Below the pieces are notes generated by a model, which saw only the letters and a program-made list of their open reading frames with translations, was not told the origin of the DNA and did not search any database. The position numbers and the translations under genes are program-made. Positions 16,831 through 28,800 of a stretch of DNA of 64,000 bases are shown here, in pieces; within the stretch, counting starts at the first letter, position 1; the number at the start of each line of letters is the position of its first letter. Location of the stretch: the NCBI GenBank assembly GCA_036583965.1, contig JAZBQD010000001.1:12859392-12923391 (forward strand). The letters are read 5' to 3'. Source of the stretch: Prunella strophiata (lineage: Eukaryota; Chordata; Aves; Passeriformes; Prunellidae).

Positions 16831-19800
16831 CTGAAAAGAAAACAAATCACAGCCATCTGTCAGGCTACTGAGCTTCCTCCAAGCTTTCCAGCTAAGAAAT
16901 ACTTTAGATAAAAGGGTTTTTTTCAATTCCGATTGGGGATCTAAAGTTTATAGCTAAGGTAAAACACCTCCCCCCTTCCAATTTTCCCTTCTAGGAAAAT
17001 TACCTTGCATTAAGTCACCAAGTCATCCATCAGTGCAAGCTAAGCAACATCAGTGACCTGGTTAAAGGAATGCTCAGGGTTCTAGCTCCACCCACCAATA
17101 AGAACTCAAAGGAAGACTCACTCTCTCAGAATACTAGTTAGACACAGAATGAAATCTTGGCTCTGGAACTACACTGCCACCAGCACCAGTCAGGCCAAGA
17201 TTCCAACCCTGAAGTCTCTACCTGTATCAGATGAAAGTGTCTTTATTTGCATGACAAGGACAGGTGCAAAATGTATGTAAACATCTGCATTTATGGTGCT
17301 CTCAATTACTCATTCCACAGATCCCTCCTGAAGAGATCTGTTCAGTTTCTCAATGAGTTACCAGAAAAAGCAGCAGTCACAAGAATCAGTAGGAGTTTCC
17401 AGAATAAAAATAGGAAAAGCATCCACAAGATTCAGCATGCATTGAATCTTTGCTGCTCTCATACCATATATAGTGATTTTTCCTCTTGTCTGAGGCTTGA
17501 TATCCTCCAGAGAAAGGCATGAATCAGAGTAGGTCCACCCCGTAGGTTTGAAAGCCAGAATTTGATCAAAATTCTCAGAAAACTTATTCAAGTGATCTTG
17601 CAAGCCCTGTGGGGAAAAAAAAAAAGCATATACTTAATCCCATTACATAGCTAATTAGGTTGGCCATACAGGTTGGCCATTTCATGATGGAGAGGATTCA
17701 GGTTACATTTCATTTTCATGTGCTGGTATTTTTTAATTTTAATGATCATCTACCTGGCAATTATTAATGACAAATATTGACATTTGCAAAACAACTTATC
17801 CCTCAGGATCTCAAGTTCTTCATCTGAATTAGGCACATATGAATAGCTATGCATTACAGATTAGAACACATAAGGAATAATCACACCTTCTTATAAATCT
17901 TGCTCCACAAATCATTCATTTCCTCCTCTATACTAGAGGTCAGCAGCTGAGTGGAGATAGAAGATGGTGAAATGCTGCTTCAGTGCAAAATCATCACAGA
18001 GGTTTTGACACCTGCTTATGCCTACAAATAACCAGATTTAATTAACCTACCCCAAAAAACTTACAGCAAGCTAGTGCAGGAGCTAAGAATTGCTCTGAGC
18101 ACTAAATCATATTTTACCACCTCTCCAAGACAGGAAGGAAACGACCTCTCATCTTCTCACTCTAAAAAAGTTACCAAGTATGTACAATCCTATGCCTGCA
18201 TAAAGTGAAGTCAGTATTGCTTCAAGTTAAAAATAGAAAATCAATTTCATGTGTCCTGTATAAAATCTTACAGGCAAATTCCTAATCTGAAAGCTCTACA
18301 AGGTTACAGAACTCAAAATCAAACTTTGTATTAACAGGAAGAGAGGAATACAAAATAAGGGTTGATTAAAAAAGGTAGAGGGGGATAGATGGGCTGTGAT
18401 AGAAAATTATCTAACCTGTCAGACACTTGACAACTATAAAACAGGGCAGCAGAAAGCTGCCACATTTAAAAACACCTTCAGTACAATGTCCAGTAGCAAC
18501 ATACAGAATCCATCAAACCAGGTACATAGAAGAATTTTTAAAAACCCTACCCTACCACAGAAAATATTTCATTCAGCAGCAGGAATTATGGTTCACTGCT
18601 GTGACTTTGAACACAGTGTGACTGTTCAGTCCTCATTTGATTAAAGGTATAACTGTAGCAGTCTAATTCTCCTTCACACTTCATTTTGGGAGTATTAACA
18701 TAGATTAAGGTAATTATTCACATATTTTCTCCCCTTGCTCTAATGAAATCTAAATATAGTACTTCAAATGCAATGATTATTATATTAACAATGCTAATCC
18801 ACTTTTGAGTTTTGTTATAAATCAAGTGTGCAACAGTCACATTAAGGATGCAATTTCAAGCTTATAAAAATTATTTGTGCATTTCAATCACTTTCACTTC
18901 TGAAAGTCTCACCTCAATGCCAGTACAAGGCCTTGCTGAGTTAAACAACATGAAAGAGTCACAGACCCACAGAACTCAGTTCCCTGTGAAGTTTCCACCA
19001 CATGGTCAAGTTAGGCAAAAGCCTCAATTTCTGAGTTACAAAAAATTGTTGCAAAAGAACCAGGCATGCATTTTGGAAAAGACAGCCTCTTTCCCCAAAA
19101 CAAATGACTACAGTGTTTCCTCATAACAAGTCAATTTTAAATACAGCATTCCAATTTCTTCGTTTATTGCTTTAGCCAACACTGCTTCTAAACCTTCACC
19201 CTTTTGAATGCAAAATGTATTTCACTGCTACACCAACCTCCTTCAATCACCATGACAGCCTGATATTCAGAGTGTCACCAAAGTCAGCAGTGTACACAAA
19301 CAGATTCCATAAGTTAGGAAAAGACTCAAACATGATTAAATATTTAATTTACCACCAGCCCTAACACCACTTAAACTCATCTGGCTTATTCAAGCACAGC
19401 CATTTGTCAGTACACACAGCAATCCCTGTATTTTACTAGGGTAAAACCAAATACTGCAGTGAAGTACCACATCCCTGGGGTGGGTTTGTTTTTTGTTTTT
19501 TTTTTTTTTTTAATATTTTCTTAATAGATATCAAATCCAAAAGTAAGATAAATGATCATATGAACTCATCTTTAAGCATTTAAAATTCTCCAGATTTTAC
19601 TGACAGGACATTCCACCCAGGCACTCCTCTAGCTGCAGCCTCACTGGCAGCTTGGCACTCTGGAAGTGGCCCCAGCATGCCCAAGGACACAACATCACTC
19701 AGGATGGCACTCAACTCCACAGCTGAGGGCACAGCCCAGCACAGAGGGCCCTGCTGTCAGATCAGGACTCTGACCCACTAGATCACAGAAAGATGCTTTT

Positions 19801-22800
19801 CATCTTTCCTGGCCCTTTTCAGGGTCCAGGCATGGCTTTTGTCACACTGGAGATTTGTCTAGAGCCTGCTGATCTCAGAGGTGAGACACAACTGTCTCCC
19901 TCTGGGAAGTAAAGCTGTCCTTGAGGGTTCCTTCACCCCCTGAAAGTCCAGCTGTGTGAGGATCCATGCATGCTGGGACAGGTGACTCAGCAACCCAGAA
20001 ATGTGAAGAAGAAACTAAAATAAATTCCTGTTTAAGGCAGCACAACACACCAAAAATAAATCCATACATATTTCCATTACTCATTTTCTGCTCCACCACA
20101 GAAAACATCATGGAACAAAGTTAAAGCATTAAGATACCAAGTTCCATCTCTTGCAGCTCCATCCAAATCATATAGCCTTTTTTATTCCTTTTTAGGTCAA
20201 CTCTGACCTAGACTAGTCCTGCAGCTAAATACCATCTTGGTCTGAAGGATTTGCTTGAGATGGCACAGCAGGCCTGAAGGCAAAACAGGAAAATGAATCC
20301 AAGCCTGTAAGGCATAAACAACCTTTTTTTTTTTTTTCTTTCTTCCAGGTTACCATTAATCTACAGCCTGCTTACCTTACTGCCCTTCAGTATTTTGCTT
20401 ATTTAGAATAACCTAGGAATTAGTCACCTTTCCAAACTAAGAAATTCCCAGAAAAAATGCTCAACAACAACTCAATGTCTCAAATCTCAACCAAATGTGC
20501 ATTTGAAATCAACTCAGATGAAATAATGTTTTAAAATTAACTGGTTTACTTGCTTTTGTGACGAATATTAGAGAACTGGTAGTTGGCAATGTTCATTGGC
20601 TGCCTCAAAACAGAGGCTCACAGGCAGAAAATTCTAGACTTTTCCTACACTGGACCAGGTAAAAGACAGGCTGAAAACAGGAACTCCATGTCACAATATA
20701 TTAATTGCTAAGAGGACAGATCAGGCAGTCATTACATAAATCAACTTCAAAAAGGCCTGCAAAGAGCAGGTCTTTGAACAAGCCTCACCTTATCTTGTAC
20801 AAGTACCACATCATGTTTGGAGTAGTTATTAATGCTTAATTGCATTTCATTTTCAATGTATTGCTACATGTCAAAGCCCCACTAAATAAATATGATCTGA
20901 CAAGAGGTTAAAAAGCACCAAACACAGCACTGGTTGGGAGGAGCCAAGAGAATTTTACTAGCACGTTCATCAACAGTCCATTTTCTGAACTTACCTTAAA
21001 ATTAATTTGCATCATGGGAAGAACATGAAGCAAAGTCCCCTTCCAGTCCACACTGATGAGGGAATTGACAGCTGCTGACTCCAAGCACTGCAGGGTTTTG
21101 TATTTGTCACGGGACATACTTGCCTTTGAGCCCAGAACTTCAGCAATTGCTTTAGGATTCATTAGGAAGAAATCAGATAAAGAAAATTGTAAGAGTTCTT
21201 TTTTGGCTTGTTTTGGACATAGTCCTCCTGATTATTGTACAAGATATTTTTACTATTAGAAAAGAAATCCATATTCAACAGAATACAGTGGTTTGCATTC
21301 TAACATTAAGAAGAGAATTCTATAATGAGTGTTAAATACCTTTGTCCCCTACATTTTAGCAGCAGAATATTGTATGACAATTGGAAAAAGAAGGAAAAGT
21401 ACCTTGATAAATTCTAAGTCACATTTCTTTCGATAGAATGTTACTATCTGGTAAACTGGTAAACTGGTATTTATTCCAAAGGTGTCAGAAATGTGCAGTT
21501 TTTAGAATATGTGACAAACAGCCCACATTGAAGACAGACTAAATTTCAGTGAGAGTAAGTCTTGATTTTAAATATGCACAAATGGTGCATGTCTGCCTGC
21601 TCTGAAGCAGAAATTTGGGCAATCATGTTGGTTCCCAGTGCTGTAACTGAGTTAAGCATAGCACTAAGATCTTCACTTAGTTAGAAGAGATATATAATAT
21701 AAACTGGAAGGAAAAACTCAAAATAGAAGTCTAAGAATAACATCCCTTTGCTGTTTCTTGAAATGATTAACAACAGAAATGTCATAAAGACCTCATTTAT
21801 TTCTTTTTTTAATTGCCCTTGGCAATTTTCTCACCACAATCAATTAAAGAGGTTCATACATGTTAGTATATAAACTGGTCACATGTATATTCAGTGTGGG
21901 GGGAAGGTTGCAAACATGGTAGAACACTATTTCTTTCAGAAAGATTAAAACTTACTGATTAGAAAACTTAAAAAATAGCAGGAGGATTACTAAATACATT
22001 TAATTTATTTACACAATATCTGAACATTCAAACTAAACAACCTTCTGTATCTTCCAGAAAGCCATCTTGTAACACTAAATAAGATATTAAATTAGTTATT
22101 TGATCCTGTACTCTTCTTTTACATACCTAAGAAAACTTTTTCTTTTCCAATGGAGTAAGTGCCACACACAACTAGAGTTCGTGGGTTTAAAGTCACTGTC
22201 TCAAAGGCAATGTTGACAGCAAACTGGATAACCTCTTGTTGTGCAGGAAAAGTGTACTCAGGGCTACAGTATCTGGGGCATGGAAACAAAATATATCACT
22301 TTGTTACAAAGGAGAAAAGACATTTGAAATTACCATGAAGGCCCTCAAAACTCCATGTACACAGGAAGTGAAAAAGACATTATTCTTCCATAAAATTGCA
22401 GTCTATTAGAAACACTGAGGTGCCCAGATGAAATTGTTGCAACAAAAACCACACTGAGCATATATCAGTGTTTTCTCTACAACTATTCACTCTCTGACAC
22501 TGAATTCTACATTTTCTTCTTCATAAATACTAAATGCTCTTGCAGGCTAGCTATTTGTATCACGTCCTGATTATATCCTTGTATCTTTTTTTGTCATACA
22601 CACAAACCATAATATAAGTCATTACTCATTCACAGAAACATATGGAACAGAAATGAAAGTCTGCAGCTGGGCATTAGTCATCACTCAGACAAAAACAATT
22701 TTATATAAATGAATCAGAGAAAGGTCTAATGAAAATCCCCAAAACTGATTCAGCCTTTTGGCATTCTTTCACCTCTGAATTCCTTCATGCCTCTTTTTAT

Positions 22801-25800
22801 AATAGAGTTGAATCCACTGAAAACTAATGTTCCATAAACCTCTTGTTTTAAAGCTGAACACTTAATGTATGAGTTTTGACACCCTGAATTTAATACCACT
22901 TATAAATAATATGGTGACCTGAGCAAATACTTCAGCATCTTTTCCACCACCCATTTTCATTCTTTAATATAGCAGCATAACCAATGCACACATACATGTA
23001 CTTTTAATAAATCCCTGCTTTTATTCAACACTATATAGAGGTAAAAAGTGTTATCACAGCAATGTCATTTACAATTACATTTATTTGGTTCATATTGGTT
23101 CAAAGCCTTACTAAACTGAAAAGACTAAGTAATAAACAAACAAACAAATTAAAAAACAAATCTATTTCCAGCCAACTTACGTGGTATCAAGGTAAAGGGT
23201 GTGGACTTTCTGGCCCATCAGAGCAGGGTAGCGCTCCATGGAAGGGTCTGCTCTGAAGTCCCCTGTGTGCAGAATAACAGCCCCACTTGGCAGGTAGAAA
23301 AGGATCATTGCTGCACCTGGACAACTGAAAGAAACAAACAGAAAACCCCTCCCACAAATGATGTCAACTCTCTATATTGATAAACTACTTTAAGAGATAG
23401 ACCACCCTTCAGTAGTAGAAAACACATGCAGAATAGCATTTTAGATCATAGCTACTATGCAGACTGATTTAGCTAGAAATTCCTGATTGCTAAAGGAATT
23501 CTGCAGCTAATCCTATGGCCACACACAAGCTTGAGTTCTCACCTGAGATGGAAAGAAGAAACAAAAAACCCACATTAACAGTAAAGCAATCAAACATTAA
23601 CTGCCTTTTTGGGATGCCCCACCTTCCAGGCATGGCACAGATCCTGCCTCAGCTGCAATCACTCTATTATTTGATTCAAAGGGGAAACACCACACCAAAG
23701 AGAAGCAGCATTCTTGTTCAAGAGAAACAGAACTGTGTTGCTGCAGATTCATCTTCTTTCCTGCAGGACTTACTGGAGCATTTTCTTCTAAATTCTATTT
23801 GCAGATTTTAAATGTTGTCCTAGATCCAGAACTACAAATACAGTTCCCTTACTGGTGACAGTGAATCCATTGTGCCTTCTGCAGTTGCTTGCCAAAGCTT
23901 TCTGAAGGGCAAGACTGGAAAACCTGAGTGGGACTATTTTAGATACCAATAGATATCTATTGATATTTTAGATATCAAAGAGTAAATAAAATCCCAAAAA
24001 AAAAGAAAAACTGGTATGAAACAAAGTTAAAAGGACAGAATTGGTGAACTCTTCAAGAAGCTGGAGTTTGTAGCTAAGGTATGTACAGCTTTTAAACTGG
24101 AGCAGAGAATCAGAGGGACAAACAGGAAAAATGAGAAGTATACAAATTACATAAGCAACAAGGCTTCCTTCATTCCTAGAGAGGGTTCTCAGAGGACTTA
24201 ATGGAGTTTTATCTCTCCAAGTATAAACAAATCCTACACTAAGCAATGTACAAACCAGCTGTGACACAGTCCTGCATTTCAACATATCTACTGCAGGGAA
24301 GGGAGTCTTCCTCTAGGCCAAAAAAAAGTACCAAGAGGCAGAACAAGAGCACAGGACTGGAAGTCAGGTGCTACTGAACTTTGAATCCAGCACTACCACA
24401 CAGTGTCAGTCTAACAGACAAAATCTCACCCTTTATCACCAAATTCAGTAGAAATCTTGTCCAGATTTCAGCAGCTTTTTCTTCAAAGTTCAATTTTCAA
24501 AATGGTAGCTAGGTTATGTCTCTCACAGGATCCAAAGTACCACATTTCTCTTTAGCTTAGGATTTCCCTATCATCAGTTCAAGCTACAGAAACCTAATGT
24601 ATCTGATAATCAAATCTACTAGGTTCCCAACTAGACACCAAAAACCAGGAAGTAGTCCAGACCACTAGAAAATCATTCAACCTCTCAATAAACATAAAAT
24701 TATGGAGCTACATGTGCTTAACACAACGTACACAAAACAAGTCAAATTAAATAAAAAAAAAAAAAAGCCTGTTTCATTTTTGAAGAAAACTCAAAATTGC
24801 CTGTAAGAAATTTTCCACAGGAAATGCAGTGATACCTACTGATTGGCATCAAGCAACAGCACTTTGATCCCATTGACCACACACTGAGTGTCCATGGGCA
24901 GCACGTGGACATACTGCTCCTGGACTCGGAGCTTGCTCTTCACCAGATTGCCAGTTATCTGCAACACAGACAGGATTTAAAACAGGAACAAAGTCTAAAA
25001 GAAGCACTGTTCATTTTAAAAACAAAAGCTCTCAAAGCCAGACTGGCTTACAGAGAAACTATAAGGCCCTGAGCATAATCAAGCCTCTCAGCAGCATTTC
25101 ACTTCTCAAAAAGCAAACTGAGAAAAGCTTTCTTCAGTTAGTAAACTTTTAAAAGCCTGTCAATAGGCTGTGGATTGGAATCAGAGAGGAGGCAAACAAG
25201 GTGGAAGATGATCTGTTGCAGACTATTAAGTCAAGAGGACGAGGTGGGTAAAACCTTCTTTAAACAAGTGAAGAAGTTTCCAGGTAACAGGCCCCTGGAT
25301 TTTATCATGGAGGACTGCAGGTCACTCCAACACACATGACACAAGTATTCCAGGAAACTTCCAGAATGAACCATTAATAGTTTTTTTGATGCAAGCTGTG
25401 GATGTGTTGATTAGGCAAAGTGCCCTATGTTACAAGTAAAGAAGAGCTGGTTGGACATACAACAGCTAATAGCAGTCATGGCCATTCAGCAGCCCAAAGT
25501 ACAGGACACAAATATCAATCTAAAATAATTCCACTTGCTTAGCATGGAAAAGAGATGGTTCATGCAGAATCTGTTTCAGACTTCCATCACTGAAATAGTT
25601 ACAGAGAAAAATGGAGCCAGATTCTTCATGACGCACACATACACAAAAAAAAAAAAATAAAGCTACCACGTCAAGTTGCAAACCCAGAAATTTCAAATAT
25701 ATTGTTAGGAGAAAAAAAAAATACAGAAAAGGTAAGCACTGCAACAGGTTGCAAGGAGACATAGTAACATCTGGCCTATGTTCAGAATTTGACTGACAAA

Positions 25801-28800
25801 AAGACTCCCTGCAGTCTGATCTAACTTTGAAGGTAGACCCACATTGTGCAGGAGATAGGATCTGTAGAGGTCACATAGACCATTTTACACCTGATTTTTT
25901 TTCATGGTCTGTCTAGGGAGGGAAGTTTCACCAATCCTCTTGATCAGTCAAATCAAGATAAGGATTTTTCATCAAACAAAATGCCCTTTCCCCTGTACAT
26001 ACCCACTGACCCAATAAAGGACCCCAACCACTGATCTTCTATTTACTTCCACCAGTACAAAAGTGATTACAGCTGCATATGGATATGATGGTATCTAGTA
26101 ATCTTGAAAAACCTTACCTTATTACAGTAGATTGGAAACCTGAAGTTTTTTGTTAGTCCATTGTAGTGGTCAGAGTGAAAATGAGTAAGGAAATAAGCTG
26201 TGCAGCCTTCAATTTCTCCATACTGGAAGGCATCAACTGTAAAACCAGTTCCTACAGCAAAGAGGGAAGAGAATCCAGCCAGTAAACATGCATAGCTCAG
26301 AACCAACTTCTAATCAGATGTTGCTTTAGTTTGTTTTTTTTTTCTATTTCTTCCCAATTAAAAGGTAATAGTTACTCTGCACAGAATTGAAGGAGCCATT
26401 TAAAGATTAATTGATTATTTTGTGTATCCATCAATAGTTGCAAAAAGGGATTTTCACTTACTAAAATAAAATTTTCACAAATTGCTCACAAACACACTTT
26501 CAAAGGCCTCCCAAATTTGTTGTTCAGCTGCCCACTTACAGAGATGGCAACTGGTTAAGCAAATAAAACACGTTTATCTGCATTCAACTGGTATTTTTGA
26601 AAGTTCACACAGGCTGAAATCTAATACTAATATTTTAACACTAAACAGGTAACTGCAGTTTAACAGAATTGCATTTTGCAATCAAACTGCAGTTTTTCAA
26701 TTATTCTAAATTTAATGTATCTATTAAAGCATGCAATAGCATAATAATTAATCAAGCAACCTGGGGTTTTCAAATCTCTGCTGAGATAAAATGTGCCTGA
26801 CTTGCCATTGCATGCTTTCAGTGTTCGTATAAAGATGTTACATAAAGACAGATGTATAGAATACAACCCTTCTCTCTGCAAATACTTCTTTTAAATGGAA
26901 ACAAACTGATAAACAATCCTTTCCCATTGGGTTCTACTTTCTTAAAACCACCAAGCAGTGCACAGAACTAATTCAGCTGGTGGCACTCAATTTTCATTTT
27001 ATGTTACACAAATTTCCCAGATCTTCTAGGAGACCTAGAAAGAGTTGTACTTAATCGAGTCTAGAACTTCAAGTCAAAAAACCATAGCAGTCTGATCTAA
27101 GTAAAAATCCCTAACCAAAAATCCCTCAAGTGTTTGAGAAGTACCAGACTCAAAACTAACTTTAGTGGTGTGAGTGTCTGAAACTTCTTAAGATGCTGAA
27201 CCATCATCCTTTAATTTACTTAATTGCTTGATGAGACCCTGAGAAATTTTTGGTTGTTTTCTTAACTAAACTCTTCTGCTCTGTTTTCTTTCTTTGTCTT
27301 CATAGTTTTAATAAATCATATTTCTAATACTATTGAATTTCAAATGCAAAATTAAACTCAAATTCTTTTACCTTAAGGAAATGATTGCTATTGACAATGC
27401 TATTTTCAGGCACAACTGAAGCAATGCAAACAATTAATTATAGGAATTAGAAGCATATATTAACCAGACAGATTTTAAAAAATAAATTAAGAAAGTAGTT
27501 ATCAAGAGTAAAAATACTGAAGTCTAAAACTAGGACAAAAACATAACACTCCATCCAAAATAAATTAACCAAGTTACCTCTCACCTGGTATTTTCTTATA
27601 GAAAGGGCAGGTTTTTTTTCTTGGTTCTTCACCTGTAGTAGGTAATTCTTTAAATTTTTTTCTCCACCTTCGTTGGCCACCAGAACGTACATCTGCAATG
27701 GCTTCATTTTTGCTTGAACTTTCTGTAACTGCTTCCACATCTTCCACAGACCCCTCAGCCTTCCTTTTTTGCTGTCTGGGCCTCTTTCCATTAGGAGATA
27801 CTGAACCTGGGATCTGCTTTTTCTCATTCGAACATGCCTCTCCTTTGCGTTCCTCCTTTGCTTTGGGTTTTAACCCAAAGAAAACACCAATGTCCATTTG
27901 TTTAAGTTCTTTGGCAGGACTGGATTTAGTGTTCATAGCTAGCTAATGAAAGAGATGGCATTGATTTAGAAGAGATGGGGCTGGTAAAACACACAGCAGC
28001 TGAACTAAGATTTCCTTTATTCTCCACTGCTGTCTGCAAACTCTCCTGGCGAGCTGTTTTTCCAACTGCACTGGCAGTCATTTTATCTGTACCAGTTGAA
28101 ATGTTACTTGGCTCCCTCAAAACATTACTCTTCTGTGTCAGAGGAGAGCCAGCATCTTCTCTGTCTAGCAGTGATGATGTCTCAGTAAAACCCACATATG
28201 CAGAATCCAGAGCACCAGCATCTTCTGCCTCTGTGGCTCCTGCCTTGGCAGCAGAGGAAATCAATTCTGGCTGTTCAGCCTCCTTGTAACTACAAGTAAA
28301 AGAGGATCCACTGGCTACCATCCCTTGCTGAGGATCTAGATGGTTCAGTATATTATTTTCTTCCCCACAGAGGGTTTTTTTAGTTATGAAATTTTCCATT
28401 TTTGCATGCTCATACTGAGGCTTCCTCTGTAAGAGAGGTCCATCAAATGTTTTAAACACCACGGAACTGGAGTCTTCTTCTGAGTTCTGCAGCTTTGAAT
28501 ACTTTATTCTGTGATACTTTTACTTTCTCCTCCTCCTCATCCTCTTCACTTTCCTCAAATGTACTTAGTGGTGAGTAAGAAATTTCATAGTCATTGAAGT
28601 CCACTCCTGACTGCAGCAGACTTGGCTGACTTGTATCCTTCTCCATAGACAGATGTTTTCCTGTTTCACTTTCTTGAGAGGATGCAAAATCAAAAAATTC
28701 AAATTTACAATGATTATCTGCCATCTGTGGAAGCTGAAGTGTCTGTTGGGGTTTTTCAGCACCTGCAAAAAAGGAAGTACTTCCACTAATTATATTTAGA

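Noticed and set aside
27930..27975. CTCTTTCATTAG as a true splice acceptor before MNTKSS
   Set aside because: No matching donor upstream, and removing one TAGC unit restores the frame simply.
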